A DNA stretch of 64,000 nucleotides from an uncultured Actinomycetes bacterium (lineage in GTDB: Bacteria; Actinomycetota; Actinomycetes; Mycobacteriales; Mycobacteriaceae): contig CAIRCP010000105.1 in NCBI GenBank assembly GCA_903877095.1, forward strand, positions 1-64,000. The letters run 5' to 3'. Positions within the stretch are counted from its first letter, which is position 1. The number at the start of each line of letters is the position of its first letter. Position numbers and translations under genes: made by a program. Under the pieces are notes generated by a model. That model saw nothing but the letters and a program-made list of their open reading frames with translations. It searched no databases and had not been told where the DNA came from. Positions 8,877-18,673 of the stretch are shown in pieces.

Positions 8877-9602
8877 ATGTCAGAACAGGACCGGATGTCG
8901 CTGGTGGATGGAGTGACCGCCCTGGCCGTCGGCCTCGGCCAGGCGGTCATCAAACCGGTACTTCCCACCCCCGGCCCGGCCACCCAACGCTGGGGCGTGG
9001 GCGTCGGCGAGATGGCCGCGAGCCTGCCCAAGCTGCCGGGCCTGGTCCGCGGAATCGCCCGCCAGCTCAACCAGTTCGGCTCGGTGGTGGTCAGCCCGGG
9101 CGGTATCGAGTTCGACGGCGACGAAGTGGCCTGGTCGAAGGTCACCGAGATCCGCACCCGCCGTCTGCTGGGCTACCTGTTCACCGATGCGGTCACCAAA
9201 CAGGTGGACCGGCTGCCGGTGTGGTGGTTTCCCGGGCGCGCGCTGGTGCTCAGCGGACTCACGCACACCGCGCTGACCGCCGTCGCTCTGGCCGCCGACC
9301 TGCAACTGGATCGCGGCATCTTCACCGTGTACATCCCCGCCGAGGTGCGCTCGAAGGGCGTTCTGTGGGGTGAACGGCAGATTTCCCCCGGGATACCGGC
9401 CGCGCTGGTGCTGGCCGACCCTGCCGTCCGCGACTGCGTGGAGGCGACGGCAAAGGCCCACGGGGTGCCGGTAATCCCCGCCCCCGACGACGCACTGGAA
9501 GCGGCCGCCCAGCGCGCGGCGGTGATCCGCGGCGCGGTCAGTCAGGTGATGGCGATGGCGGGCGCGCTCGCCGGTCAGGCCGGAACCAAGTCGTCGGCGT
9601 GA
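8877..9602 (+). CDS. Conserved hypothetical protein
   Basis: 241 residues, not assigned to a family. The middle part (about 60-160) reads like a small beta-rich, possibly PH-like, domain ([27 protein letters not shown]...); the C terminus (about 205-241) is Ala-rich and helical. There is no signal peptide and no clear transmembrane segment. It starts 11 bp after the sirtuin gene and its 3' end overlaps the convergent proB gene by 28 bp. Function unknown. Confidence 0.7.
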   Translation: MSEQDRMSLVDGVTALAVGLGQAVIKPVLPTPGPATQRWGVGVGEMAASLPKLPGLVRGIARQLNQFGSVVVSPGGIEFDGDEVAWSKVTEIRTRRLLGYLFTDAVTKQVDRLPVWWFPGRALVLSGLTHTALTAVALAADLQLDRGIFTVYIPAEVRSKGVLWGERQISPGIPAALVLADPAVRDCVEATAKAHGVPVIPAPDDALEAAAQRAAVIRGAVSQVMAMAGALAGQAGTKSSA

Positions 9603-10687
9603 ACCGCCGGCCGGCGTAGCTCGGCCGGCAGATCCGAGGTGGAACGGCCGGTCATGGTCGCCAATTCCGTTGCGTCGTAAGCGACGACGCCACGGCCCAC
9701 CATGTCGCCGTCGGGTCCGTGCAGTTCGACGACGTCGCCGCCGAAGAACCGTCCGGACAGCGCGGTGATGCCGGCGGGCAGCAGCGAGCGGCGCTGCTTG
9801 ACGACGGCGCGCACCGCGCCCGCGTCCAGCACCAGGGTGCCCGACGCCTCGGCGGCGTACCGGACCCAGAACCGGCGGGCCGACATCCGAGCCGGGCGGG
9901 GGGCGAAGACGGTGCCCACCGACGCGTCGCTGAGTGCATCAGCCGCATCAGCCGCAGCGGCCAGCAGCACCGGAACCCCGGCGTCGGCGGCCAGCAGCGC
10001 CGAGGACAGCTTGGAGGCCATCCCGCCGGTGCCCAGCCGACTGCCCTGTCCGGCGACCACGCCGTCGAGATCATCGGGTGCTGCGACGTCCGCGATGAAC
10101 CGGGCCGGCTTGTCCGCCGTCGCCTTGCGCGGATCGCCGTCGTAAAGGCCGTCGATGTCGGACAGCAGGACCAGCGCGTCGGCCCCGACCAGGTGGGCCA
10201 CCAGCGCCGACAGGCGGTCGTTGTCCCCGAACCGGATCTCGTTGGTGGCCACGGTGTCGTTCTCGTTGACGATCGCCACGGCGTGCAGCGCGCGCAGCCG
10301 GTCCAAGGTGCGCTGGGCGTTGGTGTGCTGGACCCGCTGGGAGATGTCGTGCGCGGTCAGCAGCACCTGCCCGACCGTGCGGTGATAGCGGCCGAACGCC
10401 GCGCTCCACGCGTTGACCAGGGCGACCTGTCCCACGCTCGCCGCTGCCTGCTTCGTCGCAAGGTCGGTGGGCCGCTTGGACAGACCCAACGGCTCGATCC
10501 CGGCGGCGATGGCTCCCGATGAGACGATCACGACGTCGGTGCCGGCCGTCATCCGCGACTCGATGGCATCGGCGAGCGCGGCCAGCCGGGTGGCGTCGAA
10601 CAGACCGGAGGGGTCGGTCAGCGCGGTGGTGCCGATCTTGACGACGACGCTGCGGGCGGTGCGGATGGCCTCCCGGTGCTCACTCAC
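9575..10687 (-). CDS. proB: Glutamate 5-kinase
   Basis: Phosphorylates glutamate to gamma-glutamyl phosphate, the first step of proline synthesis. 370 residues: an amino-acid-kinase domain from [15 protein letters not shown] (about residue 14) to about 255, with the [14 protein letters not shown] and [14 protein letters not shown] motifs, followed by a PUA domain (about 280-360). The GTG start overlaps the obg stop by four bases (GTGA), so translation is coupled to obg, the usual mycobacterial arrangement (Rv2440c-Rv2439c). The extreme 3' end overlaps the convergent hypothetical gene. Confidence 0.96.
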   Translation of the reverse strand: MSEHREAIRTARSVVVKIGTTALTDPSGLFDATRLAALADAIESRMTAGTDVVIVSSGAIAAGIEPLGLSKRPTDLATKQAAASVGQVALVNAWSAAFGRYHRTVGQVLLTAHDISQRVQHTNAQRTLDRLRALHAVAIVNENDTVATNEIRFGDNDRLSALVAHLVGADALVLLSDIDGLYDGDPRKATADKPARFIADVAAPDDLDGVVAGQGSRLGTGGMASKLSSALLAADAGVPVLLAAAADAADALSDASVGTVFAPRPARMSARRFWVRYAAEASGTLVLDAGAVRAVVKQRRSLLPAGITALSGRFFGGDVVELHGPDGDMVGRGVVAYDATELATMTGRSTSDLPAELRRPAVHADDLVPA

Positions 10688-12150
10688 TCGTCGTCCCCGG
10701 ACGCACGACCCTCCCCAGAATCACGGCGGAGCCGACGAGCTTCCTTGCGTTCGGCGGCGCCGATCCGGTCGTTGCGCTCCAGCCGGAGGTCGGTGCCGCG
10801 GCCCGACGGTGTGACGTCGACCCCGGCGGGCGTCTGCGGCTCCCAGTCGAACGTCATATCGCCGATCGTGACCGCGCAGCCGGGCTTGGCGCCGAGCTTG
10901 AACAGCGCATCTTCAACGCCGAGGCGGGCCAGCCGGTCGCCGAGGTAGCCGACGGCCTCGTCGTTGACGAAGTCGGTCTGGGCGATCCAGCGCTCCGGGC
11001 GGGTGCCGCGCACGATGAAGCCGCCGGTGTGGTGCGGGTCGGCCTCGACGGTGAAACCGCTGGCGTCCACTGGAATCGGACGGATCACCGGACGGCGCGC
11101 CACCACCGGCGGCTGCGCGGCACGGTACGCCGCCACCATGTCCCAGAGCGCGAATATCAACTCGCGCAGGCCCTCCCGGGTCACCGTTGACACCTCGAAC
11201 ACCGGCCAGCCGCGCATCTCGATCTCCGGGCGCACGAAGTCGGCGAGCTCGCGGGCTTCGGGCACGTCGATCTTGTTCAGCACCACCGCGCGCGGCCGGT
11301 CGGCGAGGTCGCCCAGGGTGGAGTCGCCCTGCAGGGTGGGCCGGTAGGCGGCCAACTCCGCCTCCAGGGCGTCGATGTCGGAAATGGGATCACGGCCAGG
11401 ATCCATTGTGGCGCAATCGATCACATGCACCAGTACCGCACAGCGCTCGATATGGCGGAGGAAATCCAGACCGAGCCCGCGGCCCTCCGCGGCACCGGGG
11501 ATCAGGCCGGGCACATCGGCAACCGTGAAGGTGTGCTCGCCGGCCGACACCACCCCGAGGTTGGGCACCAGCGTGGTGAACGGGTAGTCGGCGATCTTGG
11601 GTTTTGCCGCGGAGATGGTCGACACCAATGACGACTTGCCCGCCGACGGAAAGCCGACCAGCCCGACGTCGGCGACGGTCTTCAGTTCCAGGGTCAGGTC
11701 GCGCGCCTGTCCCTTCTCGCCGAGCAGGGCGAATCCGGGGGCTTTTCGGGCACGGGAGGCCAACGCGGCATTTCCCAGCCCGCCCCGGCCGCCTTCAGCG
11801 GCGTCGAACCGGGTGCCCTCACCGACCAGATCAGCCAGCAGACGGCCCTGCTCGTCGAGTACCACCGTGCCGTCCGGCACCCGGACTTCGTGGTCAGCCC
11901 CGGCGGCGCCGTCGCGATTGCTGCCCTGGCCCGGCTTGCCGGACGGCGCGACGACATTCGGGTGGAAGTGGAAATCCAGCAGGGTGTGCACCTGAGGATC
12001 GACCACCAGGACCACGCTGCCGCCGCGACCGCCGTTACCGCCGTCGGGTCCGCCGAGGGGTTTGTACTTCTCGCGGTGCACCGACGCGCAACCGTTACCG
12101 CCGTTGCCGGCGCGGGCGTGGATGACGACGCGGTCGACAAACCGGGGCAT
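10684..12150 (-). CDS. obg: Obg/CgtA GTPase
   Basis: Essential GTPase for late 50S ribosome assembly and stress signalling. 488 residues. The glycine-rich Obg fold covers 1-158; the G domain carries the P-loop GFPSAGKS at 166-173, switch region [22 protein letters not shown] and NKID; the C-terminal OCT domain follows, then a basic/acidic tail. ATG start at 12150. It sits downstream of rpmA with a structured 75-bp spacer and upstream of, and coupled to, proB. Confidence 0.97.
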   Translation of the reverse strand: MPRFVDRVVIHARAGNGGNGCASVHREKYKPLGGPDGGNGGRGGSVVLVVDPQVHTLLDFHFHPNVVAPSGKPGQGSNRDGAAGADHEVRVPDGTVVLDEQGRLLADLVGEGTRFDAAEGGRGGLGNAALASRARKAPGFALLGEKGQARDLTLELKTVADVGLVGFPSAGKSSLVSTISAAKPKIADYPFTTLVPNLGVVSAGEHTFTVADVPGLIPGAAEGRGLGLDFLRHIERCAVLVHVIDCATMDPGRDPISDIDALEAELAAYRPTLQGDSTLGDLADRPRAVVLNKIDVPEARELADFVRPEIEMRGWPVFEVSTVTREGLRELIFALWDMVAAYRAAQPPVVARRPVIRPIPVDASGFTVEADPHHTGGFIVRGTRPERWIAQTDFVNDEAVGYLGDRLARLGVEDALFKLGAKPGCAVTIGDMTFDWEPQTPAGVDVTPSGRGTDLRLERNDRIGAAERKEARRLRRDSGEGRASGDDE

Positions 12151-12168
12151 CAGGTAACTCCTTCGAAT

Positions 12169-12214
12169 GTAACGCGAGGGCGGGATATCACTCGCGAATC
12201 CGCCACCGCGTTAC
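12169..12214 (-). repeat. Nested inverted repeat between rpmA and obg
   Basis: GTAACGCG (12169-12176) pairs with CGCGTTAC (12207-12214); inside it GGCGGGAT (12179-12186) pairs imperfectly with ATCCGCC (12198-12204). The transcript between the ribosomal-protein pair and obg would fold into a long hairpin with no U-tract. It may act as a processing or attenuation site that sets obg lower than rplU-rpmA. The structure is seen; its role is inference. Confidence 0.5.
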
Positions 12215-12225
12215 AGTCGCGAGGC

Positions 12226-12522
12226 CTAGGCCTCCGGAGCCGATCCGGCGGCGACGCTGGCCCCCGGGCGTGCGATGCGGACGATGTTGACGACCTTGCG
12301 GCCGCGCTTGACGCCGAACTCCACCGCGCCGGGCGCCGTGGCGAACAGGGTGTCGTCACCGCCGCGACCGACGTTCACGCCGGGATGAAAATGAGTACCC
12401 CGCTGGCGGACGATGATCTCGCCGGCCTTGACGACCTGCCCGCCGAACCGCTTTACGCCGAGCCGCTGGGCATTGGACTCGCGACCGTTGCGCGAGCTGG
12501 AAGCGCCCTTCTTATGTGCCAT
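12226..12522 (-). CDS. rpmA: 50S ribosomal protein bL27
   Basis: 98 residues starting [22 protein letters not shown], the diagnostic bL27 N terminus that reaches the peptidyl-transferase centre; no N-terminal extension needing cleavage is present. The core (GTHFHPG, DDTLFA, VEFG, R.VNI) is intact and the C terminus carries a short Ala/Gly-rich extension beyond the usual ~86 residues. It follows rplU after 14 bp. Confidence 0.98.
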   Translation of the reverse strand: MAHKKGASSSRNGRESNAQRLGVKRFGGQVVKAGEIIVRQRGTHFHPGVNVGRGGDDTLFATAPGAVEFGVKRGRKVVNIVRIARPGASVAAGSAPEA

Positions 12523-12536
12523 GTCAGTCGCGCTCC

Positions 12537-12863
12537 CTACTTGATTCCGGTGACCTTGAGCACCGTCAGCGGCTGACGGTGACCCTGCCGCTTGTGGTAG
12601 CCGGTCTTGTTCTTGAACTTGTGGATGCGGATCTTCGGGCCCTTGGTGTGCTCGAGGATCTCGCCGGTGACCGCGACGTTCGCCAGTTCGCCGGCATTGG
12701 TGGTGACGGTTGCGCCGTCGACCAGGAGCGCAACCGGCAGGGACACCGAGGCGCCCGGCTCAGACTCGATCTTCTCGACCTTGACGATATCGCCGACGGC
12801 GACTTTGTACTGCTTACCACCCGTCTTGACGATCGCGTAGGTGGCTGTCTGGGCTGCCATCAT
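12537..12863 (-). CDS. rplU: 50S ribosomal protein bL21
   Basis: 108 residues from the first of two adjacent ATG codons (12863, 12860), preceded by GGAAGAGG; the upstream open frame to 12908 is Arg/Pro-rich and does not resemble bL21. The [14 protein letters not shown] start and the [25 protein letters not shown]-type C terminus are typical. It is the first gene of the rplU-rpmA-obg-proB run, so its promoter should be in the 190 bp between it and the 3' end of rne. Confidence 0.97.
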   Translation of the reverse strand: MMAAQTATYAIVKTGGKQYKVAVGDIVKVEKIESEPGASVSLPVALLVDGATVTTNAGELANVAVTGEILEHTKGPKIRIHKFKNKTGYHKRQGHRQPLTVLKVTGIK

Positions 12864-13053
12864 TCCTCTTCCAGGTCGGCGACGCGGGCGTCGCAGTGTA
12901 GCGGGCACGCGCTAGCTGTGCTCAAGTGCGCGAGCGGGTTTGTGGTGCGGGACGCGCCGGGTTACCGGGCCGTTCCACTGCCGCCGGCTGTGCCTGGCGA
13001 CAACTGCTCAAGGGTACGTGACCAGCATGGGAGGGTCAAACCGGCCCCCACCA

Positions 13054-16035
13054 CTATTGATCCAGCGTCGGCGGGCCGGCTGGCCGGGCGGCGGCGCGGC
13101 GACGGGGACGGCGGCCGGCGACGGCTGGCTCCGGTGCGGGGACCGCGTGACTCTCGACGGGGTCAGCCTCGGGCACGACGCTGACGATCTCCAGTGAGTC
13201 GTCCTCCTCGATTTCGTCGTCGTCGATGGCGTCCTCGTCGACCTCGTCGAGTTCGTCGTCGTCGTCGTCTTCGTCGTCGTCGTCTTCGTCGTCGTCGTCG
13301 TCTTCGTCGTCGTCGTCTTCGTCGTCGTCGTCTTCGTCTTCGTCGTCTTCGTCGTCGTCTTCGTCGTCGAGGTCCTCGTCGTCTTCGTCTTCGTCTTCGT
13401 CGAGGTCATCGTCCTCGTCGAGGGCGTCGGCGAGGTCCAAGCCGGCGGTCGCCGGCACCTCGCCCTCAAACTCCTCGACGAGTTCGTCGCCGATTTCCTC
13501 GTCGGACTCGTCGTCGTCGCCCTTGGCCGCGGCCATCGCCCTGAACATCGGGTGCTCGCCCGGGACGTGGACCGGGACACGGACCACCGCCGGCTCCTCC
13601 GCCTTGCCCCTGCGGCCGCGCCTGCTGCGGCGACTGCTGCTCGGTTCGGTCTTGCGCGGCGGTGCCGACGATCCGTGGTCCATCGGGTCGGCGTGCAGCA
13701 ATATCCCGCGGCCGCTGCAGTGCGAGCAGGTACTGGAGAACGCTTCGACGAGACCCGTGCCGAGCCGTTTACGGGTGAGCTGAATAAGGCCCAGTGAGGT
13801 CACCTCGGAAACCTGGTGACGAGTGCGGTCGCGCGCCAGCGCCTCGGTGAGACGGCGCAGCACCAAATCCCGGTTGGACTCCAGCACCATGTCGATGAAG
13901 TCGATGACGATGATGCCGCCGATATCGCGCAGCCGTAGCTGACGCACGATCTCCTCGGCGGCTTCGATGTTGTTCTTGGTGACGGTTTGCTCGAGGTTTC
14001 CGCCCGCGCCGGTGAACTTGCCGGTGTTGACGTCGACGACCGTCATCGCTTCGGTCCGGTCGATCACCAGGGTTCCGCCCGAGGGGAGCCAAACCTTGCG
14101 GTCCAACGCCTTGGCCAACTGCTCATCGACGCGGTGCACCGCGAACACATCCGGGCCCGACGGGCCGCCGGCCGGCTCGTATTTGGTGAGTTTCGACAGC
14201 AACTCCGGCGAAACGGAATTCACATAGCCGGTGATGGTGCCCCAGGAGTGATCACCGGACACGATCAAGCTGGAGAAGTCCTCGTTGAACAGGTCGCGAA
14301 TCACCTTGACCAGGACGTCGGGCTCTTCGTAGAGCGCCACGGCCGCACCGGCCCTGTTGCCCTTGATCCGCTCGGCTTGCTCGGCGATGTTGTTCCAGTG
14401 CTCCTGCAGGCGCGTCACGTCGGCGCGGATGTCATCTTCCTTCACGCCTTCCGACGCGGTGCGGATGATGACGCCGGCGTCGGCGGGCACCACCTCGCGC
14501 AGGATGTCCTTGAGCCGTTGGCGCTCGGTGTCTGGCAACTTCCGGCTGATCCCGGTCGACGACGCCCCCGGTACGTACACCAGATAGCGGCCGGCCAACG
14601 ACACCTGGGTGGTGAGCCGGGCGCCCTTGTGGCCGACCGGATCCTTGCTGACCTGCACGACGACGTAGTCGCCGGGTTTGAGGGCCTGTTCGATCTTGCG
14701 GTTGGCTCCGCCCAGGCCTGCGGCCTCCCAGTTGACCTCACCGGCGTATAGGACCCCGTTGCGGCCGCGGCCGATGTCGACGAACGCCGCCTCCATGGAG
14801 GGCAGCACGTTCTGCACGATGCCGAGATAGATGTTGCCCACCAGCGAGGCCGACCCGGCCGAGGTGACGAAGTGCTCGACGACGATGCCGTCCTCAAGGA
14901 CGGCGATCTGGGTGTAGAGCGCCCCCTCATGCGGCGGTTCGGTGCGGACCTTCTCGCGCACCACCATCACCCGGTCGACCGCTTCCCGGCGGGCCAGGAA
15001 CTCCGCTTCGGTCAGGATCGGCGGGCGGCGGCGGCCCGCGTCGCGGCCGTCGCGCCGGCGCTGCCGTTTGGCCTCCAGCCGGGTGGACCCGCTGATGCCC
15101 TGGATCTCGTTGGACTCGGAGCGCTCGGCTTTGGTGCGCGGGGCGCGTTCGTGCACGACGGTGTTGGGCGGATCGTCCGGCGAGGCTGCCTCACCGTCCT
15201 CCCCACCGCCCGTCCGGCGGCGACGACGACGGCGACGGCGGCGGGTGGCACCCTCGCCGTTGGGCGACTCCTCGTCGGCGGCATCATCGCTATCGCCCTC
15301 GTCGGCGTCCTCGGCGGTGTCGGAATCGCCGTCGGAAGCCGGCCGTTCCTCGTCGTCGTCGCCCTCGCCGCCGGCCTGCTCACCGCGCCCGCGGCCACGG
15401 CCCCGGCGGCCACGTCGGCGGCGGCGGTTGGCCGGCCGGTCGGCGGCGTCGCCGTCGGACTCGTCGTCCGCCTCCACGGCGTCGTCCTCGTCGATGTCGA
15501 CGGGGGCGGTGACGACCGGCTGGGGTGCGACGAACAGCGGCATGTAGGCCGGATGCTCCACCGTCTCGAGGGTGTGCGACACCGTGGAGTGGTCTTCCAG
15601 GATCAGCCTGGACTCGGGCTCGGACTCGATGATCACCGCGGCGGTCGGATCCAGGAAGGTCAGTTGCGCAACCGGCTCCGGCGAGCTGAACACTGCCGGC
15701 GCCTCGACCGGCTCTTCGTCGGCCGGGGCGTCCACCCGCTCCTCGTCGGCCGGGGCCGGCACGGCCGGCTGTGGATCAACCGACGCCGGCTCGGCATCGG
15801 CGGCCGCCAGAACATCGCGCACCCGGATGGCCTCGGCCTGGTCGACGCTGGAATGCGCGCTTCGGGACCGTCCGTCCAACTCGGCCAGAGCGTCGAGAAC
15901 CCGCTTGCTGGTGGTGCCCAGCACCCGGGCGAGGGAGTGAACCCTCAGCCGGTCGGGCAATTCCCCCTCCACAGCGGGCGGTTCCCACTGCGACGGGGAT
16001 TCGGATTGATCCTGGTTGCGATCATCATCGGCCAC
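13054..16035 (-). CDS. rne: Ribonuclease E/G with unusual poly-acidic C-terminal tract
   Basis: Endoribonuclease that starts mRNA decay and processes rRNA precursors. 993 residues, GTG start with GAGGAGAT ribosome site. The N-terminal ~300 residues are disordered (acidic and Arg-Gly-rich patches). The catalytic core follows: S1 domain from about 395 (GNIYLGIVQNVLPSMEAAFVDIG), DNase I-like domain with DVNTGKFTG near 660 and the metal Asp motif IVIDFIDM near 710, and the zinc-link CSHCSGRG near 768. The C-terminal arm contains residues about 868-946 that are almost all Asp and Glu, encoded by a GTC/TTC triplet repeat on the plus strand (13196-13430). This corresponds to Rv2444c in order. Confidence 0.96.
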   Translation of the reverse strand: MADDDRNQDQSESPSQWEPPAVEGELPDRLRVHSLARVLGTTSKRVLDALAELDGRSRSAHSSVDQAEAIRVRDVLAAADAEPASVDPQPAVPAPADEERVDAPADEEPVEAPAVFSSPEPVAQLTFLDPTAAVIIESEPESRLILEDHSTVSHTLETVEHPAYMPLFVAPQPVVTAPVDIDEDDAVEADDESDGDAADRPANRRRRRGRRGRGRGRGEQAGGEGDDDEERPASDGDSDTAEDADEGDSDDAADEESPNGEGATRRRRRRRRRRTGGGEDGEAASPDDPPNTVVHERAPRTKAERSESNEIQGISGSTRLEAKRQRRRDGRDAGRRRPPILTEAEFLARREAVDRVMVVREKVRTEPPHEGALYTQIAVLEDGIVVEHFVTSAGSASLVGNIYLGIVQNVLPSMEAAFVDIGRGRNGVLYAGEVNWEAAGLGGANRKIEQALKPGDYVVVQVSKDPVGHKGARLTTQVSLAGRYLVYVPGASSTGISRKLPDTERQRLKDILREVVPADAGVIIRTASEGVKEDDIRADVTRLQEHWNNIAEQAERIKGNRAGAAVALYEEPDVLVKVIRDLFNEDFSSLIVSGDHSWGTITGYVNSVSPELLSKLTKYEPAGGPSGPDVFAVHRVDEQLAKALDRKVWLPSGGTLVIDRTEAMTVVDVNTGKFTGAGGNLEQTVTKNNIEAAEEIVRQLRLRDIGGIIVIDFIDMVLESNRDLVLRRLTEALARDRTRHQVSEVTSLGLIQLTRKRLGTGLVEAFSSTCSHCSGRGILLHADPMDHGSSAPPRKTEPSSSRRSRRGRRGKAEEPAVVRVPVHVPGEHPMFRAMAAAKGDDDESDEEIGDELVEEFEGEVPATAGLDLADALDEDDDLDEDEDEDDEDLDDEDDDEDDEDEDDDDEDDDDEDDDDDEDDDDEDDDDDELDEVDEDAIDDDEIEEDDSLEIVSVVPEADPVESHAVPAPEPAVAGRRPRRRAAARPAGPPTLDQ
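13196..13430 (+). repeat. GTC-type trinucleotide repeat inside rne
   Basis: About 235 bp are built almost entirely from gtc units with occasional ttc, encoding Asp (GAC) and Glu (GAA/GAG) on the minus strand. The repeat is in frame with rne, so gain or loss of triplets changes the length of the acidic arm without breaking the gene. Such a run is prone to slippage and to assembly collapse. Confidence 0.9.
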
Positions 16036-16333
16036 GTAATCTCCTCAAGCCCCCGGGCGCGTCCAGCGACGCGGCCACGCGAGGGCTTCCGCTATATGCC
16101 CGGGCGGCGCCCGGGCTTGTCAATAGGTCTCGCTCCGACGGATTCAGGAGAATCCGTTCAGGGCTGAATGACGGCTGTTGACGGTCGGCGCCGCACCGCA
16201 GGCAGCGGTGGTCGCGCACGTCGAAGTCTCATTCCGGCCGCCCGTTGCCGGCCGACCGTGTTCAGTATCCCATACCGCCGACGGGTGCGGAGCGAGCTAT
16301 CGGATAACGGTCAGATGCCGGAGAACCACGCGG
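16036..16333 (-). promoter_or_regulatory. Leader/promoter region of rne with two strong hairpins
   Basis: This 298-bp non-coding stretch lies between the ndk stop and the rne start. Two perfect inverted repeats are visible: GCCCGGGC-GGC-GCCCGGGC (16098-16116), about 63 nt before the rne start, and ACGGATTC-AGGA-GAATCCGT (16138-16157). RNase E genes in other bacteria are autoregulated through structured 5' leaders; a similar role here is inference. I see no open frame with coding character. Confidence 0.5.
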
Positions 16334-16744
16334 TCAGACGCCTGGGAACCAGAGTGCGATTTCCCGGGCCGCCGACTCGGGCGAGTCCGATCCGTGCACC
16401 AGGTTGAACTGCGTCTCGAGACCGAAATCGCCGCGGATGGTGCCCGGAGTCGCCTTCTCCACCGGATCGGTGCCGCCGGCCAGCTGACGGAACGCCGCGA
16501 CCGCGCGCGGACCTTCGAGGATCGCGGCGACCACCGGTCCGGAGGTGATGAACTCCAGCAGCTCGCCGAAAAACGGCTTGTCGGAGTGCTCGGCATAGTG
16601 CGCCGCGGCCAGCTCGTTGTCGACGTGCTTGAGTTCCAGGGCAGCGACGGTCAGGCCTTTGCGTTCGATACGGCTGATGATCTCGCCGATCACCCGCCGC
16701 TGCACGCCGTCAGGTTTGATCAGCACAAGTGTCCGCTCAGTCAT
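16334..16744 (-). CDS. ndk: Nucleoside diphosphate kinase
   Basis: 136 residues, the normal length. It transfers the gamma phosphate from NTP to NDP through a phospho-His intermediate; the active-site motif NLVHGSDS is near the C terminus. [15 protein letters not shown] is the classic N terminus, and the [14 protein letters not shown] segment is present. It lies upstream of rne and downstream of the DUF4233 gene, the same order as Rv2446c-Rv2445c-Rv2444c. Confidence 0.98.
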   Translation of the reverse strand: MTERTLVLIKPDGVQRRVIGEIISRIERKGLTVAALELKHVDNELAAAHYAEHSDKPFFGELLEFITSGPVVAAILEGPRAVAAFRQLAGGTDPVEKATPGTIRGDFGLETQFNLVHGSDSPESAAREIALWFPGV

Positions 16745-16814
16745 CGAACGCCGTTCCTCCTCGTCGCTTCGCTCCGCATCGTCACCGGCGCGGCACGGCG
16801 CAAAGCGTACCGGG

Positions 16815-17222
16815 TCACGTACCGGGCAATTGCTGGCCGGGTAGCAGACCGAGGCGCTGCCGCCGCAGGACCTCGGCGCGCATATAAGCGATCACCGCCC
16901 ACACCAGCACGAAGATCACCCCCATGAAGCCGACCATGGGATAAAGAAAGAACCCCGCCACCAGGATCAGTTGGACCCCGAGGTTGGCCCAGATCGCCCA
17001 GGACCGGCGTTGCATCCCGGCCAGCAGACCCAATAGGGCCGCAAAGCCCAGCAGGTAGGCGGTCGATCCCGCGGTCAGGCCGCCGCCCACCATCGCCACC
17101 ACCGGCAGCGCCAGCAGGACCGTGATGATCTCCAGAATCAACGTGCCGGCCATCACACCGCGGAAGCTCTTCCACGGGTCGGGGCCGGCCGCGGCGGGCG
17201 GTGGGCCTTCGGGTGTCGTCAT
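16815..17222 (-). CDS. DUF4233 membrane protein
   Basis: 135 residues with about four hydrophobic segments (roughly 23-46, 50-68, 75-95, 97-115), a Pro/Ala-rich cytosolic N terminus and a basic C-terminal tail. It matches the small membrane protein found next to folC in mycobacteria (Rv2446c, DUF4233). The ATG overlaps the folC stop by four bases, so it is translationally coupled. Function unknown. Confidence 0.85.
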   Translation of the reverse strand: MTTPEGPPPAAAGPDPWKSFRGVMAGTLILEIITVLLALPVVAMVGGGLTAGSTAYLLGFAALLGLLAGMQRRSWAIWANLGVQLILVAGFFLYPMVGFMGVIFVLVWAVIAYMRAEVLRRQRLGLLPGQQLPGT

Positions 17223-18673
17223 GCCGGATCCTTCCCGAAGAGAGTGCGGGCCACCCCGGCCGTCACCACCGACCCGGTGATCACGATGCCCGCGCCCGAG
17301 ACCGACTCGCCGTCGGCGCCGGCGTCTTCCACCAGCGCGGTGGCGGTCTCGATGGCGTCGGGCAGCGCCTCGGCGCGCACCACCCGCTCGGGTCCGAAGA
17401 CCTCCTCAGCGACCATGGCCAGAGCGTCGGTGTCCAATGCCCGCGGTGATCCGTTGTCCGTCACGACGATGACGTCGAAGACCGGCTCAAGCGCCGCCAG
17501 GATTCCGACGACGTCCTTGCCGCCGAGAACGCTCACAACGGCAACCAGGTAGCGGAAGTCGAACTCCGAGTTCAACGCCGACGCCAGCGCCGCCGCCCCG
17601 GCGGGGTTGTGGGCGGCGTCGATGAACACCGTCGGCGCACTGCGCATCCGCTCCAGTCGCCCGGGGCTGCGGGCGGCCGCGAACCCCGCCCGCACGGTGT
17701 CTACGTCGAGTTGCCGCTCGGCTCCCGCGCCGAAGAACGCCTCGACCGCCGCCAGCGCCAGCACGGCGTTGGAGGCCTGGTGCTCGCCGTGCAAGGGCAG
17801 AAAGATGTCCGGGTACACCCCGCCGAGGCCGCGCAGTTCGAGCAACTGGCCGCCGACGGCGACCTGCCGGCTGAGCACCGTGAACTCCGAGCCCTCCCTG
17901 GCGACCACCGCGTCAGCCTGAACCGCCTGCGCCAGAAGAACTTCCATGGCTTCGGGCTCCTGGCGGCCGATCACCACCACGGTGTCCAACGGCACCAGTT
18001 CGCCGCGCGGTGCGCCGATGATCCCGGCCTTCTCCCCCGCGATCTGCGCGAGGCTGTCGCCGAGATAGTCCATGTGGTCCTGGCCGATCGGGGTGATCAC
18101 ACATACCGGCGCATCCACCACGTTGGTGGCGTCCCAGCTGCCGCCCATGCCGGTCTCGATGACGGCGACGTCGACGGGGGCGTCGGCGAACGCAGCGAAC
18201 GACATCGCGGTGACGACCTCGAACTTGCTCATGGCCGGGCCGGGTGTGCCCGGTTCACCGGAAGGGGCCAATTCGCCGGTCTCCGAACGGAGGTCGACCA
18301 TCTGCACGAACGGCTCGATCTCGCGGTAGGTCTCGACGTAGAGCGCCGCGCTGATCGGTAGGCCGTCGATGGCGATGCGTTCGACGGCCGCCTGCAGATG
18401 CGGGCTGGTGGTGCGCCCGGTGCGCTGCCCGAAGGCGGTCAGCAGTGCGTCGACCATCCGGGCCACCGAGGTCTTGCCGTTGGTGCCGGCGATATGGATG
18501 CAGGGGTAACTCAATTGGGGTGACCCCAGCAGGTCCATCAGCGCCTCCATCCGCGCCGTGCTGGGCTCCAGCTTGGTCTCCGGCCAGCGCTGGTCTAGCA
18601 GATGCTCGACCTGCAGCAGTGCTGCGATCTCGTCAGGCGTCGGATCGGGAACGGGATGCGGCAGGTCCGTCAT
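17219..18673 (-). CDS. folC: Folylpolyglutamate / dihydrofolate synthase
   Basis: 484 residues of the Mur-ligase-like FolC family, which adds glutamate to folates and, in bifunctional forms, to dihydropteroate. The P-loop is [12 protein letters not shown] (about 63-74); the TSPHL folate-site motif (FolC hallmark), [22 protein letters not shown] and DAAHNPAG motifs are all present. The GTG/ATG start region overlaps the valS stop (18670-18673), giving a valS-folC-DUF4233 run. Confidence 0.96.
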   Translation of the reverse strand: MTDLPHPVPDPTPDEIAALLQVEHLLDQRWPETKLEPSTARMEALMDLLGSPQLSYPCIHIAGTNGKTSVARMVDALLTAFGQRTGRTTSPHLQAAVERIAIDGLPISAALYVETYREIEPFVQMVDLRSETGELAPSGEPGTPGPAMSKFEVVTAMSFAAFADAPVDVAVIETGMGGSWDATNVVDAPVCVITPIGQDHMDYLGDSLAQIAGEKAGIIGAPRGELVPLDTVVVIGRQEPEAMEVLLAQAVQADAVVAREGSEFTVLSRQVAVGGQLLELRGLGGVYPDIFLPLHGEHQASNAVLALAAVEAFFGAGAERQLDVDTVRAGFAAARSPGRLERMRSAPTVFIDAAHNPAGAAALASALNSEFDFRYLVAVVSVLGGKDVVGILAALEPVFDVIVVTDNGSPRALDTDALAMVAEEVFGPERVVRAEALPDAIETATALVEDAGADGESVSGAGIVITGSVVTAGVARTLFGKDPA

